Below, piece by piece: positions 33,184 to 43,806 of a DNA stretch of 48,046 bases. The notes beneath the pieces were generated by a model, which was not told the DNA's origin, made no database searches, and saw only the letters and a program-made list of their open reading frames with translations. The stretch spans positions 1 through 48,046 of the forward strand of contig JANBPK010000019.1 of assembly GCA_027579435.1 (NCBI GenBank), given 5' to 3'. The position numbers and the translations under genes were made by a program. Source of the DNA: Candolleomyces eurysporus. Its lineage: Eukaryota > Basidiomycota > Agaricomycetes > Agaricales > Psathyrellaceae. Every line of letters starts with the position of its first letter. Positions within the stretch are counted from its first letter, which is position 1.

Positions 33184-34553
33184 CTATGCTGCCGTTTTCA
33201 AATGCGCAGCCCACCATTCTTCGAAAAGGCAGAGGTTGAGTCCACCTTCGACTCCCAGCCCCTCGGTTTCCTGGGTGTCGAGTCGACAGTCGCGAGGACG
33301 GGTACTCGCCTCAGCTGCAGATGGTGCCTCAGCATTTGGAACGATGTGGCCATGAGGCGACCCTAGGAGCTTTGCAAACACGAGACAAATCTCGTATTTT
33401 GTGTAAGGCTCGTCCCCAGAGTAATGGATTATCTTTGGGAGCGGCTTATTCAAGTCTCAAAAGACGACATGACGGGTTAAGTCGGCGAAAAGTCCATGCA
33501 GGTGGGGGNAAAAAAATACCTGTTAGACGGTAAAGAAAGTTGGCGATGTCAATTACGTTCGTCGGGTACCGAGTTGCGTAGTGGTCCATGGTATATTTCT
33601 TCCCCGACTGGTCTTGAACGATATCCAACAATACATTAATTGCCGAGTCCGAGTTCTTCGGGGCGGGACCATATCTGAGTTTGAGTTTGCCTTGTGAGAT
33701 TTTGCGGGATATTTGAGCACAGATGGGAACGCACAGTATCGGCACTCGTAAGATAACGACTCTGGCACCGTCCACAGACAGTACAGCCTCTTCACCCCAC
33801 CTCTTAGTTTTACCGTAAAAATTTAGAGGATTCGTGGGGGACGAAGGTGAGTACGGCGGAGTGGTGCCATCGAAGACATAGTCTGCCGTTTGTAGCCAGT
33901 CAGTCTTGCGAAATCGGAGAGCAAGATTGGGAAATTTGAATGAGGCGAACCTGTCGAGATGTATACGAGAGTAAAGTTTAACTCCTTTGAGAGTGTCGCC
34001 AGGTATCCTGGAACTTCTGCATTTAACTAGCAAATGCCGACATCGGCTTTAGAAAGGTTCAAGGAACAGTGCTCATGCGATATCGACTTACTGTCCTAGC
34101 ACCTTCGGGATCCTGGGCAGTTGAGACGATCAGACAAGCTGAAAGGTATTCCGATGGGCCACTCACTCACTTTTTCAGCAACATCAGGTCTTCTCTCAGC
34201 AGCGCAATGAATAACCCCTGGATGGTGGATCGATTTCAAAGTCTGATTCGTGTCCAATTCAACCGAACATACAGTTGGGCTCGAATTCTTGAAACTTCTG
34301 GCGAACTTGGTCTTTCTTCGTTAGATCGAGTTTCACAAGCCCTTCTCCCTCACGAGAAAATGCTAGTGGGAGAACGTCGGCGCGGTGTGCCTCGAAAGCG
34401 CGCCTCACGGCCGACCCCAAAACTCCAGAAGCCCCTACAAACGACATTGAAGCGAAACGCAATTACCCATGCAATGTCAAAGTTGGGGTATACCTATGAA
34501 TGGCAGAATACCCCTTTCGAAGAATGTCTCTCACCTGTTATGACTGCTTTCAT
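33184..34553 (-). CDS. RmlD/MAT2B-like NAD(P)-binding protein
   Basis: Eight exons (34553-34535, 34434-34273, 34217-34171, 34112-34092, 34026-33951, 33882-33735, 33674-33520, 33455-33184) give 299 aa, and every phase closes. It is an extended short-chain dehydrogenase fold. The start MKAVITGASGVLGSAV carries the TGxxGxxG dinucleotide-binding loop; WVIHCAAERRPDVAEK follows; then the active-site strand YISTDYVFDG and the catalytic YGKTK (YxxxK). The C-terminus PKIIHYSGDEPYTKYEI matches the RmlD substrate-binding part. Relatives are dTDP-4-dehydrorhamnose reductases and the beta regulatory subunit of methionine adenosyltransferase; in fungi the latter is likelier. Exons 1 (19 nt) and 4 (21 nt) are micro-exons. 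The N at 33509 is in intron 7. Confidence 0.9.
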
Positions 34554-34723
34554 GACTCCCTACAGTACTGTCAAGGGGACGTATGTGAGTTAGTGCTTCA
34601 GATAAGAGCTGGGATAATCGTTCGGTCACCATTCCCATCGTTCGGCCGGCACCGACATCGGCATGGACCAGCTCGGCAAAACGCGAATGTCGAAAAGGTC
34701 GTCCATCCTCTTGCCTCTGCCCA

Positions 34724-35187
34724 TTATGTTCTTCGTTGCACATAGGACTCAATGCCTGAAACTTCCTCTCCAAAATCCTCATGAACGAAGAGCTCACCCT
34801 CATCTCTTCTTTTCTCATCGTCGACCTGGTGGTTGGTCCCAGGTCAGCTGGCACGACTGCTGAAATTACCCCCGAGCAAGCATTCTCATGTCCAACTCCA
34901 AAGTCGACTTCCACTTTTCGCGGAGTAGCCTCGTGTCAGCGCATGGCGTGGAAGCCTCTACGAGACTGCGATTCCATGCGGCCCTTATGCGCGCGGAAAA
35001 AGGGTCGATCAGTTGCCCAGTCGCATGCTGACTGCACAGTTCCTTGAACTGGCCATGGGGAACTGCCGTTCCTCGCAGACAGTATATTTCTCTTTCTCTG
35101 ATTGTCAACTCTCACTCTTGTGTAAGCTGCATTTTTCACGGTCATCTGCGGAGAGCCTGAAATAGTAGGTGCAGAGGCAAACGCCAT
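34724..35187 (-). CDS. small uncharacterised protein, 3 exons
   Basis: Exons 35187-35116, 35048-34870 and 34808-34724 give 111 aa; both introns (67 and 61 nt) are GT..AG and phases close. The protein has a short polar N-terminus, a helical middle (ARIRAAWNRSLVEAS, RLLREKWKSTLELDMRMLAR) and an acidic tail (DEGELFVHEDFGEE). It shows no signal peptide or membrane segment. It is upstream of the RmlD-like gene on the same strand, 170 nt away. I do not recognise a family. The model rests on splice signals and phase only, and an extended 3' end is possible. Confidence 0.45.
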
Positions 35188-36429
35188 GCTATTGACAAAT
35201 GGGTCAAGTATCCTGCTCGTCCACGCTTTCAAGACGTCACAGAAGAATCCTTCCTGTCATTGTCTTTCCGGGCGGAAGCAAAGGCGAATGTCTTCTTGGA
35301 CTTTCGATCAGCAGGTCCTTTGGATTGGATAGTTGCTAAATTCTCCGTATACCCCTTCCCGGAGTGCGTCTGTCCTATTCCACGGGCATCTATGTGGAGC
35401 CGGTGCCGACCTCGTTCGATTGTCCTTCCTAGACATGCTCACTCCGCTCATTCATCTGTCAGGACGTTCTAGTTCTTGTTCGTTCCACTATTTCAACGCA
35501 GTAACTAGGGCTAAGCGGGAACTTGGCAATTTTCAGAGGTGCAGCTCGGTTTCCATGGCCCTCGAAGATAAAGGTACTATGACCCAATTTCAGAAGCTTA
35601 AAATTCAATCGGGAAGCCCATTGGAAATTTGCTGCGACTTTCTGGTGGGTTCGGTTTCCCAGATTCTTCTCTGGACGGTGACATCTTTTTACAGGAAAAA
35701 GATACCGACCCTAAATCTCCGGACCGATAGCGATGCTGTCGCCCGTGTCAAAGCCATGTACCGCAGCTCAGGTCAAGTTGTAGCCCTGGATGTTCAATAG
35801 ATCCTCAATTTCATTGCCAGTGCACCTGGTCAACCACTCAGTTCTTTCTGGTAGTCGGAGAGCTTAATTCCCGGCTATCAAGTTAGCTTGCAGACTTGCC
35901 TCTGGGATGACCGCTCAATTCAGTTGACATATGAGGCCAGTGCACGCGAAGCAGCGCTCAGACGGGCCTTGGGTCTTTCAATACCGAATGAAGCTATGTC
36001 GACATGTTTCGGTCGCTTCTTCTGGCCTGAGCGCTGACGGATCACATCACATTTAATTGATATGTTTCCCATGAAGGGTTCTGTGGAACTTTTCTACTTT
36101 CCGAAGCATCTTGACGATCGTGAGATGAAGAAAGGGGTTCTGAATTGAATACCACGCTTGGAAGAGTGACCTATGTGGACTGCACTAGTTGCTGGCTACC
36201 GGTTCTTTGGGTTTCGCCCTTTCATTGGGGTAAGACGCCGGTCGGGTGACATACTTGTTTTGATCATTCCGTCCAACCTTTCCATTTGGCGTAACTGGAA
36301 AATCGAAAAGGATTTCAAGTCCCTGAAGGATATGGCCTCTCCGAGGGAATCTTCTTTACAATTGGCTATATAGCCTGAGGGTCCAGAGGTTGAACTTACG
36401 ACACCTGCATATCTCCCCGTCACTCCAAT
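35188..36429. other. unassigned interval
   Basis: A plus-strand open frame at 35333-35800 (up to 155 codons, ending SSGQVVALDVQ) has an unusual composition and no recognised motif. The DNA around it gives competing open frames, so it may be a decayed gene. Nothing else is supported. Confidence 0.4.
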
Positions 36430-38063
36430 ATGCGCCGTCGAGCTATGACAGAGTCCCATCCTGCTTCTAGTGATACCGCTTCCCGTACTGCACCTCTCGC
36501 TGTATATTCTCATGTCTCCACCTATCGGTACGTTCAACGTCTTCAAAATCAGCTTTAACATCGTCTGACGGCGTTATAGTGTCCCACAACTGGAACTTCA
36601 ACTGTACAGTCCTGCATTGAAGGTCGACGCGAAAGGCCCAATTGCAGTCTTCAACGACCACGATCGGCTATCCGGAAAAGTCGTTCTTGACTGGCAGGCA
36701 TACCATACTGGCAGACTTAACATTGCCGTGAGTTTCGGAAGTTGCTGCCACAAACCTCGAATCTCATGTTGGAACAGATCGAAGGCTCCTTCATGTACTG
36801 TGAGCCCTCTGGGCTCTCGTCCTACGGCGAGAGGAAGAAGCACAANTTTTTTCAACCTCTCCAAAATCGTCAATGTATCGCCACCCCAGATAAACGACGG
36901 TTCACGATTTTTCCGCGAGGCGTTCAGGCGCAGGCCAAGCGGGTCCTATATCAGCGTCAAGTCCCCTCTAATGGAGCGCTCGTATCCATTTGAGATGTCG
37001 CTTCCCCAGGGCTGCAGACCAGGAGAAGAGCTTCCTTCTTCCTTCAGTCCTACTGACACCGAAGGAGACCCCTTTGCATCTAGTTGCGAGATCTCATACA
37101 AGGTCGTCGTCACTTGGGAACCTGATGCTTCGGTTGGATCCACTTCACAGTAAGTTGCTGTCAGTATCGCCTCACGAAGACTGACTTAGGCTTCTTTAGC
37201 CTTGAAGTGCCGATTATATTGCAGTCGGAGGGAGACTTTGAGTCAAAGGATGCCGGCTTGGGTGCTTCAGGTGACTCCTGGGTGGAAATGCCTCTGAAAA
37301 CTGAAAGACCGATCCCCATTCGCTGCGCCGTAAGTCATGATCTGTGGCTCACTGTCAAGTCTGACGTCGCTGACTTTAATCCCACCGATATAGGTTGCCC
37401 TGCCGACATCTGTAACATTTTGCCGCTCCTCGTCGATCCCGTACTTCGTCGTGTTCACCACCACACCGCGCGCACCTCTCTTGACGAGAGAGATTGCGGC
37501 AGATTCTACGATATCCATTGCGTTGGTCCGGCAAATTACTATCCAACAACCTCAGATGGTTTTCCCTCTCACGCCTCCACCGTCACCATCAAGAGAAAGT
37601 CCGGTGCGACTTCTCAGGCGGGTCGCGAAATCTAGCTCCCGATTGAACCTGAAGCGGAAACGTGATGGTGTAGTTGATTTCGGCGATGAATTCAAAGACA
37701 AGCCACTCCCAGACCTCCCCCTCCGAACCTGCTTCTCTGAGCAGAAGACCATTTTCAGTGATTTCATCCTTGGTTTCGCGAAACGACCACGACATCACTG
37801 CGAAGACGGTAGCCATCCAACGCTCGAAGAGCAGTCGTCGCTCCCAGATGGTCTCCACAAAGGCAAAATCCCGTTACACAAGGAAATGCTTCCTTGTATA
37901 GATTGGCCTGGTGTTAGCGTAAAGGTACGTGGTTCTTTCTGATTCTGATGAGACATGGAGCTGATTGAATATATGATTTTATGATGATCAGTACTACCTT
38001 GACATTTCAGTCATGAACGGCATTGACGACATGCGTGCTCGAGTGCCCGTCCGGATATACTGA
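36430..38063 (+). CDS. arrestin-like (ART-type) protein
   Basis: Six exons (36430-36527, 36580-36727, 36778-37149, 37200-37329, 37394-37924, 37992-38063), 449 aa. The arrestin-N beta-sandwich is visible: VPQLELQLYSPALKV, RLSGKVVLDWQ, LNIAIEGSF, then the YPFEMSLP and SCEISYKVVV strands. The C-terminal half has PYFVVFTTTPRAPLL and TISIALVRQI, a basic RLNLKRKRDG segment and a final strand. Fungal alpha-arrestins link plasma-membrane cargo to Rsp5-type ubiquitin ligases for endocytosis; no PPxY motif is evident, so that link is open. The frame closes only if the N at 36846 is dropped (KKHNFFNL). ATG 36430 or the second ATG at 36445 could be used. It is convergent with VPS16, with 300 nt between the stops. 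Confidence 0.88.
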
Positions 38064-38363
38064 GATTGCCGGATGAGTATGAGGACGTTGACCACACAAC
38101 AAGTGTGCTTAGACAGGGTCTTCATTCTTTACGCTTTCCTTTTTTCGTGCTTCTCCTTGTGTATTACTATCCCTGATTTCTCGTAATGGTCTCCACACCG
38201 ACCTAGTAGTATGTGACCAAGTATCTTTATGGGTAACGATATATCGTGGTTGTAAACTAGCAGCTAATAGAAGTCTATTCTCCTGGGATATACATTATAC
38301 ACTGGAGCCACCTTCCTCTTCTGAGACGAGATCCTGGAACCTGAATCCACGCCCAAGCCGATC

Positions 38364-41300
38364 TCACTTCATACTGGCAAAAATCTGGTCGAGTTCCCTT
38401 TCAATCAAGGAATTGGGACATCGCCTCCTGAGCTCTCTATCGTTTCATAGTGAGATCCCCAAGTCTACGCGAAGTCAATCCCGAAGTGAAAACTTACTCT
38501 AGCTTTGCCTTGTCCCCGCGATCTTTACATTCCTTTCCAGCCAATCGCCATTCGCCGCACTCAGCGTATAGATCCGCCCTCTTGGGGGAGTCGCACCTGG
38601 CCACATACGCTATAGCCTCCTTCTGATGCCCCTTCTCGATGAGATGGTGAACAAAAGGTTCATAGCCAATAGGACTGCGCTTTGATTTAGCAAATGTGTC
38701 TAGGCCTTCGAAGTCCCTGATTTCGGTGAGCGCCTTGAGTTTGATGTACCAGAACCTTGGTTATGCACGGTTGCGGTTACTACGAAGGTTTTGGGAAAAA
38801 CAGTTCAAACCCTGAGATCACACACCGTTTATCTGGAACCTTGAATTCGCTCTTCATCTTGTCAGCCTTCTTCGACATCCCATTAATGAGACATGTTCGG
38901 ATGGTTTCGTTGACGCTGAGACCAAAGAACGGTATCTTTCCATCGTTTTCCATTTGGAGTTGGTTTTGAGCCGAAAGTAGACGACTGTAATCGTCCATCA
39001 TCTACAAACGAATAGCGTCCGTCGTTTGAGATCAGTCGGTCATCACCCCACACGAAGACTCGAAATAAATCACACCAACATACCTTGGCTTCAAAATTCC
39101 GGTCCTTATCCTCCGAGAAGAACTTCTGACTCGCTTTGATGGCACTGATTTTCGCAGTGGGTTCCTACACGCATTGTCCGTTAGCAGGTATTCGTTGCGG
39201 GGTAGCTTTACGAAACACAGTTACCTTCATCCAAGACGCTTCCTCCAAGCACAGAATAGCACTTTCAACGCGCCGATCGTCGGAATAGTAGAAGTCGCGT
39301 AGCATCTCTCGATTCTGTTCTCGCGCGTAGACTTCTAACAAGCGAGTCGCAGAGGTAAGGCTGGGACCGCCATCTTCAAGAAGCTTGAAAAATGATCCCA
39401 AAGGCAACCGTTTATAGAGGTGCAGCAGAACGTAGTACACTGTTCGAACGAAATATGATCAACAAGTCTGAATTTGTATAGATGAAAAAACTGAGGCATT
39501 TACCCAAATCGCTGTCCCCACTGTCTACTGCCTTAACGAGCGCAAGTTTGTCTTCCTTCATTTCAAGAAGCAAGGGCACCTGGTCGGATCCTTTGTTCTC
39601 GTGATCAAGAAGCTGTAGAAGGATCCTCACGTTAGCGATGGTGGCTGAGAAGAAGAAGAAGCAAGAGGCAAGTACCTTAGTCGCCAGCCCCCCACGTCCA
39701 ACTTCCCATGCCTTCTTCGCAATCTCAGCGTAGCTGACTTCTGCTCCCCCAAGTTGCTCGAACTTCTCAACGATGGCTTTGCAAACTTCGTCATCTCCAG
39801 AAAGTTCGGCATCTTTGCCTGTACCGGAGGTTGTTGGTCGTGAACGCATGATCTTGGCGCATGCCCAATGCTTGAGCACTGCGTCCGGCTTCAACGAAAG
39901 GAAGCTCGATATGCGCAAAGCAAGCAAGTGCATGTTTCGCGAAGTTAGGCGCCCAATCAGGTGGGAGGGAGAAGCATAGTTGTATCTGAATTCAGTTCAA
40001 TCCATGTGTACCAATAGAAACCGGTATGTCGCACGCACTGGGTGTAAGTCAATGGTATACCGACTTCATAGAAGCGAACAGCATTGAGAACTTTCAACGT
40101 CTGACCCATATTCACAAAGTCGGTGGGATTGTGAAAGTCCAAGAAACCTCGCCCGAATTTCGCTGCCTAGAGTACTCTCTCGATTAGTGTAAATTGGTGG
40201 TGTCGAAAGCATGTACGCACATTGAGAAGCCTTCTTTGCCAGTGAGGCTCCCATTCTCGCCCAGCGGCATCAATACATTCATCCACGGCTTTGGCCAAGT
40301 CAGGACGAATCGACCTTACATTCTCGTCTGCTTTAGGCGATCGACCCGTGAAGCTCTCCCAAGCGTCGTATAGGATAGCAGATGGGGATGTTGACCCAGG
40401 TCGGAAAACGGACAATGTAGATGCTGCGTAGCAGTTAGCTACGATACACACGCACAGAGGTGGATCGCGTACCAGGTACTTTCTGGATCAGGTCACACAC
40501 GTCGGAGCTGATGACTCGCACACCATCCATCTCTGTAACTACGAACGTTGAACCAGCGTAGGTAAATCTGCGGCAAGGTTGAGACGAATCTTCGTTCAAG
40601 CAGAGTATGTACGCACGGTATGGTATCACCAGAAGGACCGACGAGGAGAACCAGGTTTGACCATGTCACGATAATCGCATCGTTACCGCACCATTCCAGT
40701 TGTTGCACAGATCCCTCGGCTTCTGGTACATGAGTGGTTTCGAACTCAGTGATGTTTCGTTGAAAGTCACTTGAAACCACCCATAACGTGCCAGTAAAGG
40801 TCAAGAGTGCAAGAAACTTTCCGTTCGGCGACGGTGATATGTGGGTGAACGGGCCTCGGGACAGTCGCTGGTCAACACTCTCGAGGTTGTCGACGGAATG
40901 GATGGTCGTTTCTGCAGACATGAGCACCTCTACGTGCCGAGATATGTTCAGGTCTGGAGGGATGATTGACCAAGCATGCGGTGGCTCGCTCAGACCTACG
41001 GAAACATTAACGATTGAAGCAGGCTTAGCATCTGGACACGTACCTGGATTCGCAAGGGTCAGTGGTCGATTACCCTCCCATCCCTTGACCTCGAGCAACG
41101 TGAGCGAACTGGTGAGTGCAACCAGGCCATTCCCGTATATTCGTGCGTCGAAGATTCCCATTTCCGCAGCATCGGTTCCCAGCGAGTATTGGTGGTATTC
41201 ACCCTGCAAGTCGTACAGCCGGTACACGCCTTCCTCGTTGAGCACCACCAGTCGTTCGTCGAGTGTCCATCCGAATTTAATAATCTTTCCTTGGTCCCAC

Positions 41301-41662
41301 TACAGAAGAATCAGCCTATCATTCTAGCCAAATATGGGAGAAGCATCCACACTGAACAAGAGCAACCCCTCTCCCGCAGGTGAATAAACTTGGATCTGGG
41401 CCTTCGTCACGGCTGGCGTTACTCTTCCTAAAGCCAGGAGTTTCGTGGTATTCCTCATTAATGCTAACCATTTCCTGTCAGAATACTTCCCTTTTCAATG
41501 AAGTCAAACAAACCAACCGATGGGACCACCATATTGGCATCCAGCAACGATGTAATCGCTGAGTTCAGGCAGTTTTCCCGGTACCGAGTATAGCTGTTGC
41601 CGTCGATAAAAGGTATTCCCATCTTGCATCGCCTGCCATGATGCTGTGGGATGAGAGGCCAT
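38364..41662 (-). CDS. VPS16: vacuolar sorting protein Vps16
   Basis: Fourteen exons (41662-41518, 41463-41351, 41299-41044, 40995-40617, 40567-40473, 40423-40221, 40166-40039, 39985-39676, 39612-39504, 39439-39225, 39164-39084, 39001-38826, 38755-38498, 38436-38364), 846 aa, all phases consistent. Vps16 is a core subunit of the HOPS and CORVET tethering complexes on vacuole and endosome membranes, where it binds Vps33. The N-terminal beta-propeller ([40 protein letters not shown]) is followed by an alpha-solenoid ([46 protein letters not shown]). The C-terminus [13 protein letters not shown] is the family signature and identifies the last small exon, after an apparent stop inside a GAG|TAAG donor. 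Length matches the family. Donor of intron 2 is the weak GTGGAT. Confidence 0.95.
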
Positions 41663-41830
41663 CGTTGAAAGGGTTGTGGTCAAGTTGTGGTGGACGTCAT
41701 CTCCGTTCAGCAGCGTCAACAACGCGATATTTGTTTCTGTTTGCCCTAAAGGCCGATATCCTCTCGACCCCCTGTCACTATCACAACCTGACTGCATACC
41801 ATCACTTACTACATACCCCAGTTCAAGTTC
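41663..41830. promoter_or_regulatory. shared divergent promoter (VPS16 / F-box gene)
   Basis: 168 bp between the two start codons. It contains a GACGTCAT element (41693-41700), close to a CRE/ATF site; the role is inferred. Both transcripts must start within or near this interval. Confidence 0.45.
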
Positions 41831-42878
41831 ATGGCGAACTTATTCGCAGAACTCCCTGAAGACGTTGGCAGGCTCATCTTTGAGCTCGTGGTGGAATCCA
41901 GTCCCAAATCTGGAGTGGATTGCAGCCTCGTATCGAGGAAGGTGAAATCATGGTACGAAACCCATGATCCTCGCTCTTGGATCCTGTTACTTATGACACT
42001 TTATCGCAAGGGTGGAGCCCATTCTATATCGGAATATTGTCCTTACGTCGAACGATCTATCAGACAAGCTATGCGATATGATGGAGGACCCGGCGTCGAC
42101 CAAGTCACCAGATTTCTTCGCCTCGAATGTCAAAACCGTGCTGATCGCCTCCCACAACCCGGACCAAACTGTGCTGTCGCTCTTGAGAGCGTGTCTAGGG
42201 ATCGAAATGCTAGCTGTATGGCCCACATTCTCACAATCACAGTGGAGCGACCCACAGATGTTTTTGGCTTCCAATCTGGGATTCTTGACCCCTCTTCGAC
42301 TATCTCTTACCGGTGATGCCTTCCCAATGGACAATTACACATTCACCGCCCCTATATTCAAGCGCCTCACCCACATAGATCTTGTGTGGAGCCTCGGGGA
42401 GGAGTGGCAGTGGCAATCATTGCTGGAACTTCGCTACCTCACTCATTTCTCATTGGACATCCATTTCTACCTTCCGAAGTGCCTGCAGAGGTTGATGAAG
42501 ATTATCCCATTCTTCCCACCAACACTTATGGTTTTCGTGGCATGGCTGTCGTCGTCCCTTTATGGGGACGAAGATGTCATCACCAAGGAGAACGCAAAAG
42601 CAATTAGTGAAGGCCGCGTTGACATGCGGCTCATCCTTGCTTCCAGGAGCCATGTTCCTTTAATCAACTGTGGCGAGTTGGTTGTACGTTCTTATCCGGA
42701 GCAAATGTGTGACTGGAGTGGAAGGTCAAGCGGGAGGGACTTTTGGACCCAGGCCGAAGAAATGATTGCGAAGCGCTACCACCGCGTACGATCAAAACAG
42801 GTAAGAAATTATTCGCCTTCCGACTGATAATAACACTAATGTCTACTGGGCGCTGGCCCGGAGGACTCGTAGATCTAG
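41831..42878 (+). CDS. F-box protein
   Basis: Exons 41831-41952, 42011-42800 and a short last exon at about 42873-42878, about 305 aa. The N-terminus is an F-box: FAELPEDVGRLIFELVVESS, then CSLVSRKVKSWVEPILYRNI across the first intron. The remainder has Leu-rich strands (LSLLRACLGIEMLAVWP, PLRLSLTGDAFPM, LELRYLTHFSLDI) and an acidic/basic tail. The very short terminal exon is uncertain; without splicing the frame ends at 42827. It is divergent from VPS16 with a 168-bp spacer. Confidence 0.78.
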
Positions 42879-42985
42879 AGTATTGGCAAAGAGCGAGTAG
42901 ACCCGAAATCGAGATGACATGGAGCCTATTTTCTCCGAGCATTTCTACCATTGACATGGGAGTGCTATTTCAGGAGGATTCGTTC

Positions 42986-43133
42986 CCAATTCGATTATCT
43001 TTCCTTGGTCCCACTACAACGAGCCCAGCCTATTATTCCCGCAGAGAATGCGAGATGTATCTACACTGAACAGACCTTGAATTTATCGTATTCATAGCTA
43101 GAAACGAGTTCGAGCCGTATACCTTGATCTCGA
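42986..43133 (-). pseudogene. VPS16-derived fragment
   Basis: On the minus strand it copies the exon 2 - intron 2 - exon 3 junction of VPS16. 22 nt at 42997-43018 are identical to 41283-41304, the intron 2 sequence is recognisable with both splice ends, and exon 2 gives EIKVYG where VPS16 has QIQVYS. Overall similarity is roughly 70-75 percent by eye over about 85 nt and weaker beyond. Because the intron is kept, it arose by DNA duplication, not from mRNA. Confidence 0.72.
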
Positions 43134-43310
43134 TGCCGTAGTGAAGCAAGGGTGGGCTTGTCCCCAGCAATGCGCGCTGGGAATTCTCGCTCAGATACTC
43201 GCTCGCAAAAATGATTTTGTATTACAGGAATGGTCGTCGATATGAGACTTTGTGGGCGCAGTTATAGGCCGTGACTCTTTTCCCTACAATCACCCCGAAG
43301 TATTTCTAAG

Positions 43311-43806
43311 CTACTTGGCTGCCTTGGTGATGTAGAGAGAAGTTTCTGTATACCGACGGTAGAGCTCCTTAACTGTCATACGCACGATGATGTAGTCCAA
43401 GTCGGATTGCGTGGTGGAGTTATCACTTGACCCAGTCTGGTCGCCCGTCTTCCCATCGTCCTCGGTCTCCTCTAAGTTTGAGAGTCTGATCTGAGAGGAT
43501 TCTATAGAGTGCTGGAGCGTGGACGGTAGGAGAGCCGACACCCCCAGAAATGCTGCCGTTGTAGATGGATCCTTCGGCACCCTCCTGATTATACACCTTT
43601 GGAGATGGACGCTTTCGTGGGGTTGCTTTCTTCGGAGGAGAATTCAGACACAGCGTTTTTGTCGAGGACAGGTTGCGTCTAGAAAGGGGAGGAGTGTTGG
43701 ATGGAGGGGAACGAGGAGAGATGGACACAATGTGAAAAGTAAAACAAGAGAGATAAGCGCCCAAATCTATGTAACGCCTGGGACAGGCTTTGCGTCTACA
43801 GTACAT
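43311..43806 (-). other. possible small or decayed gene
   Basis: Two overlapping minus-strand frames look coding. One is Ser/Pro/Lys-rich (CLNSPPKKATPRKRPSPKVY). The other ends RMTVKELYRRYTETSLYIT before a stop at 43311. They are not in the same frame and no well-formed intron joins them in phase, so a frameshifted gene is as likely as a spliced one. No family is recognised. Confidence 0.3.
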
